Positions 1 to 5,566 of a stretch of DNA of 6,454 bases are shown piece after piece (the first letter of the stretch is position 1; every line of letters begins with the position of its first letter). Location: contig JAFGWS010000151.1 in the NCBI GenBank assembly GCA_016937035.1, forward strand, positions 1 through 6,454, read 5' to 3'. The translations under genes and the position numbers were made by a program. The DNA comes from Pontiellaceae bacterium (lineage in GTDB: Bacteria > Verrucomicrobiota > Kiritimatiellia > Kiritimatiellales > Pontiellaceae). Under the pieces are notes generated by a model that ran no database searches, was not told the origin of the DNA, and was given only the letters and a program-made list of their open reading frames with translations.

Positions 1-557
1 AGGTTGGCAAAGGCACCGGCCTTGGACTCGCTGCCGTATATGGTGCCGTTAAAGCCCATTTGGGAGCCATTCATGTGTACAGCGCACCAACCGAAGGAAC
101 CATCTTCCGCATTTATCTGCCGGTGGATCAGTCGTTGACGCCGGCGCATGCCCTTTCCGCTAATGAAATCATTCAGGGCAAAGGAACCGTGCTGCTGGCC
201 GATGACGAGCAGGTACTACGCAAGATGGGCATGAGCCTGCTGCACAATCTGGGATACACAGTGATCCTAGCTGAAGATGGACAGGAAGCACTCGATATCT
301 ATCGGGAGCGCAATAACGAAATTGATCTGGTGATTATGGATATGGTCATGCCGAAAATGCCGGGACGAGAATCCTTTATTCAAATGCAGGAGATCAACCC
401 GGAAGTGCGAGTCCTCTTCTCCTCCGGCTTCACCCGCGAACAATCGATTGAAGATCTGATGAAACGAGGCGCCCGCGGATTTATCCAAAAACCCTACCGC
501 CGAGCCGAGTTTTCACAGAAAATCTCAAGTGCCTTACAGTCGGAATCGCCCCCGTAA
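1..557 (+). CDS. Hybrid sensor histidine kinase, C-terminal part (5' truncated by window edge)
   Basis: The frame is open from base 3 and gives 184 residues before TAA, so the true start lies outside the window. Seen: residues 2-10 read GKGTGLGLA, the G2 box of the GHKL ATPase domain of histidine kinases, followed by the usual final strands ending at FRIYLP. After a linker of about 20 residues comes a full receiver (REC) domain. It has the acidic pair in LLADDE, the phospho-acceptor Asp in DLVIMDMVMP (codon 339-341), the switch Ser in VLFSSGF and the conserved Lys in FIQKPY. From family knowledge, the kinase autophosphorylates on a His (outside the window) and passes the phosphate to this Asp. 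There is no output domain after the receiver, so phosphate probably moves to a separate Hpt protein or regulator, or the receiver is autoregulatory. The sensed signal cannot be told. No T-rich terminator follows on this strand. Confidence 0.93.
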   Translation, partial: VGKGTGLGLAAVYGAVKAHLGAIHVYSAPTEGTIFRIYLPVDQSLTPAHALSANEIIQGKGTVLLADDEQVLRKMGMSLLHNLGYTVILAEDGQEALDIYRERNNEIDLVIMDMVMPKMPGRESFIQMQEINPEVRVLFSSGFTREQSIEDLMKRGARGFIQKPYRRAEFSQKISSALQSESPP

Positions 558-650
558 AAAACTCATCTCCGCGCAGGCGGTGCTTGGATGCATGTTTTAT
601 GCAGGGCGTGGGCGGCTTCCATCCAGACCTCGGCAAAGGTGTTAAAAGGG
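558..650. other. Gene-free flank between the kinase and the insertion sequence
   Basis: No convincing complete gene is visible. There is a perfect 5-bp hairpin (TGCAT-GTTTT-ATGCA, 589-603) and a small CCGC/GCGG hairpin (569-580). On the minus strand a short open frame runs out of the insertion sequence and ends in TGA at 564-566. It reads protein-like (NTFAEVWMEAAHALHK), but I do not recognise it. It may be the tail of a small ORF or dispersed repeat cut by the insertion. Confidence 0.4.
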
Positions 651-653
651 GTC
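651..653. repeat. Core triplet GTC at the right end of the insertion sequence
   Basis: In transposase orientation this reads GAC and follows ATGGGT. The same GAC occurs at the other proposed end. IS110-family recombination exchanges at a short core shared by donor and target, so removing one copy would restore the empty site. A triplet match alone is weak; it is supported only by its position and the guide-like matches in the element. Confidence 0.4.
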
Positions 654-1093
654 ACCCATTAGAGGTTCCGGTCAAACACAAAATACCCTTCCATAGCCGT
701 TTCTCAACGGCCTGCTTATTTTCCTTTTCCGTGGATCGGTTCTACGTTGCTTTCCATCGCTGAACGTTTGCTGCCTTCCGGGTCTTCGTCACGTGGTTGT
801 TCAGTCACCCATCTGGATCTCGGATGTTGGCGACGGAGGCAACCACCTCCGCGTTGTGCCACATCCCCATTCCGCCCCTGCGGAACCAGAAAACCTTTTG
901 TACCCGCCCACCGCCTATTCAGTCACAATGGTTTCCCTTTGATCCCGCATCTGCTGGATTTTCCGGGTTTCCAGACCCTTTGAGGCTGGCAACGGGGCAA
1001 CCCCGCTTCAATCGATAGAATAAGGACGCCGCCGGTTTCCAATCAGTCCGATGGTTTCACCAGACCCCTTTCTGGGTTCCAGCGGCATCCCGT
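654..1093 (-). ncRNA. Candidate guide RNA (seekRNA/bridge RNA) region downstream of the transposase
   Basis: About 440 bp without a credible ORF, rich in hairpins: GCCGTT/AACGGC (696-711, 4-base loop), CGGAGG/CCTCCG (834-851), TTCCGC/GCGGAA (870-885, 4-base loop), CGGGG/CCCCG (993-1005, 3-base loop) and CCAGA/TCTGG (1060-1075, loop AAGGGG in RNA sense). In RNA sense, ATGGGTGACTGA (801-812) equals the predicted circle junction of the element. AAAGGGGTC (1063-1071) is the reverse complement of the right target flank. GGACTGAT (1042-1049) equals sequence across the left boundary. IS1111-group elements are known to encode their targeting RNA in this position. The RNA ends and promoter cannot be read by eye; only part of the interval is likely to be the mature RNA. 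Confidence 0.55.
656..668 (+). repeat. Subterminal inverted repeat, right end
   Basis: CCATTAGAGGTTC here pairs with CCATAAAGAGGTTC on the opposite strand at 2189-2202. Twelve bases are identical, broken by one T versus AA difference. The shared core AGAGGTTC is an exact 8-mer. Its place outside the non-coding region downstream of the transposase fits an IS1111-type end. Confidence 0.5.
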
Positions 1094-2125
1094 TTATCCA
1101 AACATTAGTTTTTCATCAAAATCGGCTCCGTTCATCACATGCCACATGGCCTTGGCCAGCTTGCAGGCCAGCGCTTTTTTTGCCTTTGGAACACCACTCT
1201 TTGCTTTCTTTCGTTCATACCAGTCATGGATACGCGGGTTGAAGCGTGCCGCATAGGTGGCTGCCTCAATAAAGGCCCATGCCAAATATTTATTTCCGTT
1301 CTTTGCGTTATTGCGGCCTTTTGACTTTCCGTTAGAGCTTCGTTCGCTTTTAACCGCGCGGCAATACGAAGCATAGTCACCCGCACTCGCAAAGCGTTTG
1401 AAGTCGCCACTCTCAAGCACAATAAGCATGCCGAGTGAGACCCCAATCCCCGGCACCAGTTGCGCTCGCTGGTACTGTTCTGTTGGCTTGGTAAATGCGA
1501 GTCCCTGGTTTTCGATCTTTTTCGCCAGCCGATCTGATTCATGAATGGCGTCAAGCAGCGTTTCAAGTTGTAGCTGGACGAATTCATCAAGCCCGGTGGC
1601 CTGAATATCTTTCGATGTCCACAGCTCCATTTTACGCGCGCCCGGCGCATCCAGACCATAGCGTTCAAGCAGGCCGCCAAAACTCAGAAGTACCTGCGTA
1701 CGGCGCTGAACAAATAACTGCCTTCTGCGTAAGGCATCACGGACCGGGCGAGTCTGTTTCGGGTAGATATAGCTTTCCGGGAAAATACCCAGTCGCAGTT
1801 GCTCGGCCAGCCAAGCGGCATCCGTCAGGTCATTCGTTTTCTTGATCCCTTCATACTGTTCCATTTTCGCCGGATTCCCCAGCTTCACATTGCGTCCCTG
1901 TTCTCGCAATCCATCAACCAGCCAGTACCAGTTAAAAGTCGATTCGACTCCAAAAGCCACGATGCGTTTCCAGAATGGCTCCAGTGCAGCGTTCACCGCA
2001 TCAAGGGTCGGCTTTACTCTTCTTCGGAAAACGTTATTCCCCTCTGAGTCACAGAGTGAAAGAAAAACATTGTTTCCATGCAGGTCGGCACCTGCGTATA
2101 ATGCGTTTGCTTTGGTCGTTTGCAT
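1094..2125 (-). CDS. IS110-family (DEDD) transposase, probably IS1111 group
   Basis: The protein has 343 residues, full length for the family. Seen: an N-terminal RuvC-like DEDD domain with D14 (AGADLHG), E61 (FGVESTFNWYW), and D99 and D102 (NDLTDAAWLAE). A middle helical region (about 125-215) follows. The C-terminal Transposase_20 domain begins with the helix-hairpin-helix motif LVPGIG (223-228) and continues through SERSSNGKSKG (260-270), the likely catalytic serine region, and NKYLAWAFIEAA. From family knowledge these enzymes excise the element as a circle and insert it into specific sites using an element-encoded guide RNA. The start is supported by AAAAGGAG (2131-2138) five bases upstream of ATG; a hairpin covers most of that ribosome site. 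No frameshift or missing catalytic residue is seen, so the enzyme looks active. A weak promoter candidate is TTGAAA (2182-2187) about 19 bases from GAATAT. Confidence 0.95.
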   Translation of the reverse strand: MQTTKANALYAGADLHGNNVFLSLCDSEGNNVFRRRVKPTLDAVNAALEPFWKRIVAFGVESTFNWYWLVDGLREQGRNVKLGNPAKMEQYEGIKKTNDLTDAAWLAEQLRLGIFPESYIYPKQTRPVRDALRRRQLFVQRRTQVLLSFGGLLERYGLDAPGARKMELWTSKDIQATGLDEFVQLQLETLLDAIHESDRLAKKIENQGLAFTKPTEQYQRAQLVPGIGVSLGMLIVLESGDFKRFASAGDYASYCRAVKSERSSNGKSKGRNNAKNGNKYLAWAFIEAATYAARFNPRIHDWYERKKAKSGVPKAKKALACKLAKAMWHVMNGADFDEKLMFG

Positions 2126-2130
2126 GACTG

Positions 2131-2156
2131 CTCCTTTTGTTAGTAGTTAACAAAGG
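2131..2156 (-). promoter_or_regulatory. Leader hairpin covering the transposase Shine-Dalgarno sequence
   Basis: In mRNA sense, CCTTTGTTA pairs with TAACAAAAGG across a 5-base loop, with one bulged base. The 3' arm contains AAAAGG of the ribosome site AAAAGGAG, and the ATG lies outside, so folding should hide the site. The pairing is read directly; the translational effect is inference. Hairpins that limit transposase synthesis are known in several other IS families. Confidence 0.6.
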
Positions 2157-2188
2157 ATATTCTGCGCTCGACCAAGGCATATTTCAAA

Positions 2189-2202
2189 GAACCTCTTTAT
2201 GG
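2189..2202 (-). repeat. Subterminal inverted repeat, left end
   Basis: On the minus strand this reads CCATAAAGAGGTTC, partner of the repeat at 656-668. It lies about 64 bp upstream of the transposase start. It is separated by TGATAA from the GAC triplet at the proposed end, which is the subterminal arrangement expected of IS1111-type elements. Confidence 0.5.
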
Positions 2203-2208
2203 TTATCA

Positions 2209-2211
2209 GTC
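2209..2211. repeat. Core triplet GTC at the left end of the insertion sequence
   Basis: On the minus strand this is GAC in ACGGGACTGATAACC, matching the GAC at 651-653. The split point within the triplet is ambiguous, since any cut within the shared bases gives the same product. Confidence 0.4.
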
Positions 2212-2449
2212 CCGTAATCTCGTAATTTCACGCAAATGCTCCCCTTATTCTTCCCGTTCGCCCTCCTTCATTTCATCGATTCTTTGCGGGCACCTCGGCA
2301 GGCATTTTCAGCTCCCACAATCGTCCCTCTTTTGCTTTTCCGCGCCCAAGCGGCTAGTTCGTCGAGCGCTCGTTTGGAAACATGGAAACGCAAAAAGAGC
2401 GAAGTGTAAAAACCTTATGGATATATTCGGCAGAAGTTAATCTTGCCAT
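2212..2449 (-). pseudogene. Broken protein-like frames, possible remnant gene or dispersed repeat
   Basis: No intact gene, but two overlapping minus-strand frames read like protein. One starts at ATG 2447-2449 after a GAAGAGA ribosome-like site, begins MARLTSAEYIHKVF and stops at 2354-2356 (31 codons). The other has 48 codons, ends in TGA at 2268-2270 and contains RALDELAAWARKSKRG. A third short frame starts at GTG 2227-2229, seven bases after AAGGGGAG, and runs into the insertion sequence. Either frameshifts broke a small gene, or this is a dispersed repeat that only looks coding. I do not recognise a family, and the coding appearance is subjective. A 10-bp perfect palindrome, CGAGCGCTCG, lies at 2363-2372. 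Confidence 0.3.
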
Positions 2450-2490
2450 TCTCTTCTTCACGCGACGGCGGCTACGACTCTATATTGAGA

Positions 2491-2570
2491 TTAACCGCAA
2501 GGAGCGCAGGGTTCTCAGAGAGACCTAATCAGCTGCATTTTTGTGTTCCATGTGCTCTTTTGTGGCTGAA
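2491..2570. repeat. Imperfect inverted repeat of dispersed type
   Basis: AACCGCAAGGAGCGCAGG (2493-2510) is similar to the reverse complement of 2541-2567, which reads AGCCACAAAAGAGCACATGG, so the segment can fold into an imperfect long hairpin. The CGCAAGG/GCGCAGG word style resembles dispersed intergenic repeats I associate with PVC-group and other environmental genomes. A related-looking repeat lies at 3883-3944. Membership of one family cannot be proved from two loosely similar copies. Confidence 0.45.
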
Positions 2571-2670
2571 AATCATCATGCGATTCACAATGTTTTCACC
2601 TGAAATTGGGCCAAACCGTCAGATTAAGTAAAACCCGACCTTTTCTATTTTCCTCGACGGAGATTTCTCG

Positions 2671-2679
2671 TGCTATAGT
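2671..2679 (+). promoter_or_regulatory. Extended -10 promoter close to the start of the flavoprotein gene
   Basis: TGCTATAGT fits the extended -10 form TGnTATAAT with one mismatch. A poor -35 (TCGACG, 2654-2659) sits at only 14 bp, which an extended -10 can tolerate. The expected transcription start, about 7 bases on, falls at or next to the ATG at 2688, and no Shine-Dalgarno lies in between, so the mRNA may be leaderless. Confidence 0.5.
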
Positions 2680-2687
2680 CCGCAGCT

Positions 2688-3872
2688 ATGGATTCATTCG
2701 ACATCATTATTATCGGCGGCGGCGCGGCGGGCCTATTTGCTGCCGCTGTGCTGGCTGAGGAGGCACCGGAGCTTAACGTGCTGGTTTTGGAAAAGGCGGA
2801 AAAACCGCTGGGCAAGGTGCGTATTTCCGGCGGCGGACGCTGCAATCTGACGCACGCCTGCTCCGACCTGCGCGAATTTCTGAAAAACTATCCGCGCGGA
2901 CAGCGCGAACTGATGGGGCCGTTTCATCGCTTTGGACCCAAGGAGACCGTGGAGTGGTTTGAAGCGCACGGCGTTCCGCTGGTGACGCTTGAAGACGGCT
3001 GCCTTTTCCCGCAGTCAGACACATCGGAGGATGTGATTCGAGCGCTGCTCGAGGCGAATCCTAAAATCAAGACACACAGCGAGGTACTCCGCGTTACTCC
3101 GTCGGACAACGGCTTTACGATTGAATTGAAAGACGGCGCGCTCTTCCACGCCGACAAAGTACTGGTGGCCACCGGCGGAGGCGAATTCATCGAAGGGCTG
3201 GGCCAACCCATTGAACCGTGTGTTCCGTCCCTATTCACCTTTAACACATCGGACAAAGCGCTGACGTCGCTCTCCGGAATTGTTGTCGAAGAGGTCACAC
3301 TCAGCGCAGCGGGGTTGAAGGCATCCGGAGCGCTGCTGATTACACATCAGGGCATCAGCGGCCCGGCGGTGCTGCGGTTGTCGTCGTTCGGCGCACGCAA
3401 ATGGGCGGAAACCAACTATCAGCTTGAAATACGCATCAACTGGCTCGGCGACCAAAATGAGGAGCAGGTCTTTGAAAAACTGCTGGCGCATCGCGAAAAA
3501 TCACCGCACGCCAAAGTCGGAACCTGGTCGCCGGTCGGCTTACAGCAACGCCTCTGGAAAATGCTGAGCGCCCGCGTCGATATTCAAGATAAGGAATGGT
3601 GTGAATGCTCCCACAAAAATCTACGCCGACTCGCCGCGCAAATCTGCAACTTCACTCTCCCGGTCACCGGACGCAACCGCCATCGCGAGGAGTTTGTCAC
3701 CTGCGGCGGCATTCGACTAAAGGAGATTGATTTTAAAACCATGGAGAGCAAACGGACGCCCGGACTTTACTTTGCCGGCGAGGTGCTCGATATTGACGCA
3801 CTTACCGGCGGGTTTAACCTCCAGGCGGCGTGGACCACAGGATGCCTCGCCGCACGAGCAATGAGCAGCTAA
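2688..3872 (+). CDS. NAD(P)/FAD-dependent oxidoreductase, YhiN/BaiN (HI0933-like) family
   Basis: The protein has 394 residues, normal for the family. Seen: a Rossmann FAD-binding motif GGGAAG (10-15) after an IIII strand, with the acidic residue E35 in VLVLEKAEKPLGK that would contact the adenosine ribose. The family signature RISGGGRCNLT is at 45-55, VATGGG at 160-165, ITHQGISGPAVLRLS at 218-232, and the C-terminal FAD signature GLYFAGEVLDID...TGGFNLQAAW at 359-382. The usual SYPxTGSTGDGY segment after ATGG is missing; PCVPSLFTFNT follows after only about a dozen residues. I take this as a known shorter subfamily, not damage. Members are soluble flavoproteins; BaiN was reported to act in bile acid metabolism, but the physiological substrate of most members is unknown and is not assigned here. 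The start at 2688 matches the family N-terminus; there is no ribosome site, but a -10 lies just upstream. Confidence 0.93.
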   Translation: MDSFDIIIIGGGAAGLFAAAVLAEEAPELNVLVLEKAEKPLGKVRISGGGRCNLTHACSDLREFLKNYPRGQRELMGPFHRFGPKETVEWFEAHGVPLVTLEDGCLFPQSDTSEDVIRALLEANPKIKTHSEVLRVTPSDNGFTIELKDGALFHADKVLVATGGGEFIEGLGQPIEPCVPSLFTFNTSDKALTSLSGIVVEEVTLSAAGLKASGALLITHQGISGPAVLRLSSFGARKWAETNYQLEIRINWLGDQNEEQVFEKLLAHREKSPHAKVGTWSPVGLQQRLWKMLSARVDIQDKEWCECSHKNLRRLAAQICNFTLPVTGRNRHREEFVTCGGIRLKEIDFKTMESKRTPGLYFAGEVLDIDALTGGFNLQAAWTTGCLAARAMSS

Positions 3873-3882
3873 ACGCAAATTC

Positions 3883-3944
3883 AACACGAAGACACGGAGC
3901 ACTCGAAGCTTGGTATTCTTTGTGACTTGAGCGAAGCGGGTGTT
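3883..3944. repeat. Imperfect inverted repeat between the two oxidoreductase genes
   Basis: The outer arms AACAC (3883-3887) and GTGTT (3940-3944) are perfect. Inside, CACTCGAAG (3899-3907) pairs imperfectly with CTTTGTG (3918-3924). The left half carries the words CACGAAG-ACACGGAGCAC and the right half TTTGTGACTTGAGCGAAGCGGGTG, the style of dispersed intergenic repeats. TTTT follows the right arm (3943-3946), so it could also act as a weak terminator for the upstream gene. Confidence 0.45.
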
Positions 3945-3978
3945 TTAAATCCCGCAGTGAATAGGAAACGATATAATC

Positions 3979-5565
3979 ATGAGACTACGAGTTAACCAGA
4001 TTTCGGTGCGGCTGAATTACTGCGATTCCGATGTGATCAAGGCGATCGCCGACCAACTGCACTGCAAAACAGACGATATATCCAACCCGGAAATCCTGCG
4101 TCGCTCGATTGATGCTCGAAAGAAAAACCAGCCGCCCCGCTATATCCTCTCGATTGAGATGGATTATTCCGGTCGCCCGCTGGGCGAAACGCCGGGGAAA
4201 ATTGAACGAGCCCCGCAACCGGAACCACCGCTCAGCTTCCCCCTCCTCTCCCCGGCCCCCTCTCCTCCCCCCGTCGTTATCGGAGCGGGGCCTGCCGGAC
4301 TGATGGCGGCACTCACGCTGGCCGAAGCCGGGCACAAACCGCTACTGATTGAGCGCGGCGCGGAAACGACGGACCGTGAGCAGCAGGTCGCGGCCTTCTG
4401 GAAAAACGGCACCCTCGACCCCGAAAGCAATGTCCTTTACGGCGAAGGCGGAGCGGGCCTTTTTTCGGACGGCAAGCTCACCGCGCGTTCCAAGGACCGC
4501 GCACGAATACGCCGCTTCTTTGAAACGCTCGTCGCCTGCGGCGCGAAGCCCGACATTTTAATCGACGCGATGCCGCATATCGGCACCGACGATCTCTCGC
4601 GTATTATTCCCGCCATTCGCAACCGCATTTGGGAGCTGGGCGGAGCGTGCGCGTTTAACTCGCGTCTCGAAGGGCTGCACATTGAAAACGGTGTACTGCG
4701 CGGCGTTACGGTTTCCGGTAAAGAGATCCGCACTGACGCCTGTTTTCTGGCGACCGGCCACAGCGCCCGCAGCGTTTATTCCATGCTCCATGAAAAGGGC
4801 GTACCGCTCGAAGCCAAGCCGTTTGCGGTCGGTGTACGTCTTGAAATTCCGCAGCATCGCATCGACACCGCGCAATATGGGAAATGGGGTCACCTGCCGC
4901 AGCTCGGCGCTGCCAGCTTCCGCCTGACGCGCAGAGAAGAAAACGGCGCGCGCCACTGTTACAGCTTCTGCATGTGCCCCGGCGGCGAAGTCATCTCCTG
5001 CGCCTCCTCCGAAGGCCTGCTCACCTCTAACGGCATGAGCCTCTCCGCGCGCGCTGAACCCTTCGGAAACGCCGCGTTTCTGGTTCCGGTTGGTCTTGCG
5101 GACTTCCCGACTCAGCACATACTCGGCGGCATCGCTTTCCAAGAAGCGATGGAAAAGAAAGCATTCGAGGCCGGTGGAGCTGATTATGGACTGCCCGCAG
5201 CACGCCTGATCGATTTTCTGGAACAGAGCAAAGGGGATCTTCCCGCGGAGCGCTCCTGCGCCCGCGCGATTCCGTCGGTGCTGCAGGATATTCTCCCCGA
5301 ATTTGTTTCCGAAACCCTGCACTCCGCGATCCCCAAAATGCTTGGCGAACTCGACGGAACCTCGCTCGAAGAAGCCCTTCTCTATGCGTCCGAAACGCGC
5401 AGCTCTTCACCAGTGCGTATCCTGCGCAACAACGACGACGGGCAATCGATTGGCGTGCGCGGCCTCTACCCCTGCGGCGAAGGCGCAGGTTACGCCGGAG
5501 GCATCGTCAGCTCCGCCCTCGACGGCATGAAGCTCGCCGAGGGGTTTGCGCTGTCACGCAAATAA
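3979..5565 (+). CDS. FAD-dependent dehydrogenase, COG2509 type
   Basis: The protein has 528 residues. Seen: an N-terminal domain (1-75) with the family pattern SIDARKK (43-49); a low-complexity proline-rich linker (about 78-98); the FAD-binding motif GAGPAG (102-107) followed by LLIERG with an acidic residue; YGEGGAGLFSDGKLTAR (154-170); FLATGHSAR (256-264); FCMCPGGEVI (330-339); TRSSSPVRI (473-481); and the C-terminal signature GLYPCGEGAGYAGGIVSSAL (495-514), which closes the FAD site. This order is that of the uncharacterised FAD-dependent dehydrogenases; no substrate is established. The ATG is supported by fit to the family N-terminus and by AGGAAA ten bases upstream. The gene ends one base before the stop of the convergent lipoprotein gene. 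It may be co-expressed with the upstream flavoprotein gene (106-bp gap, same strand), but the repeat between them makes this uncertain. Confidence 0.92.
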   Translation: MRLRVNQISVRLNYCDSDVIKAIADQLHCKTDDISNPEILRRSIDARKKNQPPRYILSIEMDYSGRPLGETPGKIERAPQPEPPLSFPLLSPAPSPPPVVIGAGPAGLMAALTLAEAGHKPLLIERGAETTDREQQVAAFWKNGTLDPESNVLYGEGGAGLFSDGKLTARSKDRARIRRFFETLVACGAKPDILIDAMPHIGTDDLSRIIPAIRNRIWELGGACAFNSRLEGLHIENGVLRGVTVSGKEIRTDACFLATGHSARSVYSMLHEKGVPLEAKPFAVGVRLEIPQHRIDTAQYGKWGHLPQLGAASFRLTRREENGARHCYSFCMCPGGEVISCASSEGLLTSNGMSLSARAEPFGNAAFLVPVGLADFPTQHILGGIAFQEAMEKKAFEAGGADYGLPAARLIDFLEQSKGDLPAERSCARAIPSVLQDILPEFVSETLHSAIPKMLGELDGTSLEEALLYASETRSSSPVRILRNNDDGQSIGVRGLYPCGEGAGYAGGIVSSALDGMKLAEGFALSRK

Positions 5566-5566
5566 A

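Larger units (their letters stand above)
651..2211 (-). mobile_element. IS110-family insertion sequence, probably IS1111 group (about 1.56 kb)
   Basis: It contains one intact DEDD-type transposase gene on the minus strand. It has short upstream (about 86 bp) and long downstream (about 440 bp) non-coding ends. Limits are inferred from two signals. A gapped inverted repeat lies near each end (656-668 and 2189-2202). The triplet GTC/GAC occurs just outside each repeat (651-653 and 2209-2211). Counting one GAC copy, the element is 1558 bp. In minus-strand orientation the left inverted repeat is preceded by TGATAA plus part of GAC, and the right one is followed by GT plus part of GAC. From memory, IS1111-group elements carry such subterminal repeats, set in by roughly 7 bp on the left and 3 bp on the right, which is close. 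The transposase identification is firm; exact ends and subgroup are inference. An IS110-group element with its RNA upstream is the alternative, but the upstream end looks too short. Confidence 0.7.

Noticed and set aside
569..580. CCGC/GCGG hairpin after the kinase gene as a terminator
   Set aside because: Only a 4-bp stem, and there is no T-tract on the kinase strand; a T-run exists only on the minus strand, several bases away.
670..675. TTGACC on the minus strand pointing out of the right end, as the -35 of a junction promoter
   Set aside because: Across the predicted junction the nearest -10-like words (TGATAA or GATAAC) are 19-20 bp away and poor matches, so I do not claim a junction promoter.
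747..1018. Plus-strand open frames of 73-78 codons in the non-coding end of the IS
   Set aside because: Composition is unlike protein (many Pro, Arg, Cys and Ser in runs), there is no ribosome site, and they lie over the hairpin-rich candidate guide RNA.
651..1093. Group II intron remnant as an explanation of the structured non-coding end
   Set aside because: No domain V-like hairpin and no reverse transcriptase frame could be seen; the position beside an IS110-family transposase explains the structure better.
1135..1680. 181-codon minus-strand frame inside the transposase gene
   Set aside because: It is in a different frame of the same strand as the intact transposase, rich in Arg, Met and Ser, with no motifs; a shadow frame.
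3972..3977. Perfect TATAAT one base before the dehydrogenase ATG
   Set aside because: A start from it would fall inside the coding sequence and remove the family-matching N-terminus; no matching -35 is seen. Probably chance in an AT-rich leader.
4558..5322. 254-codon minus-strand open frame opposite the dehydrogenase gene
   Set aside because: It is antisense to a gene with clear FAD-family motifs throughout, and its sequence shows no recognisable domain; a high-GC shadow frame.
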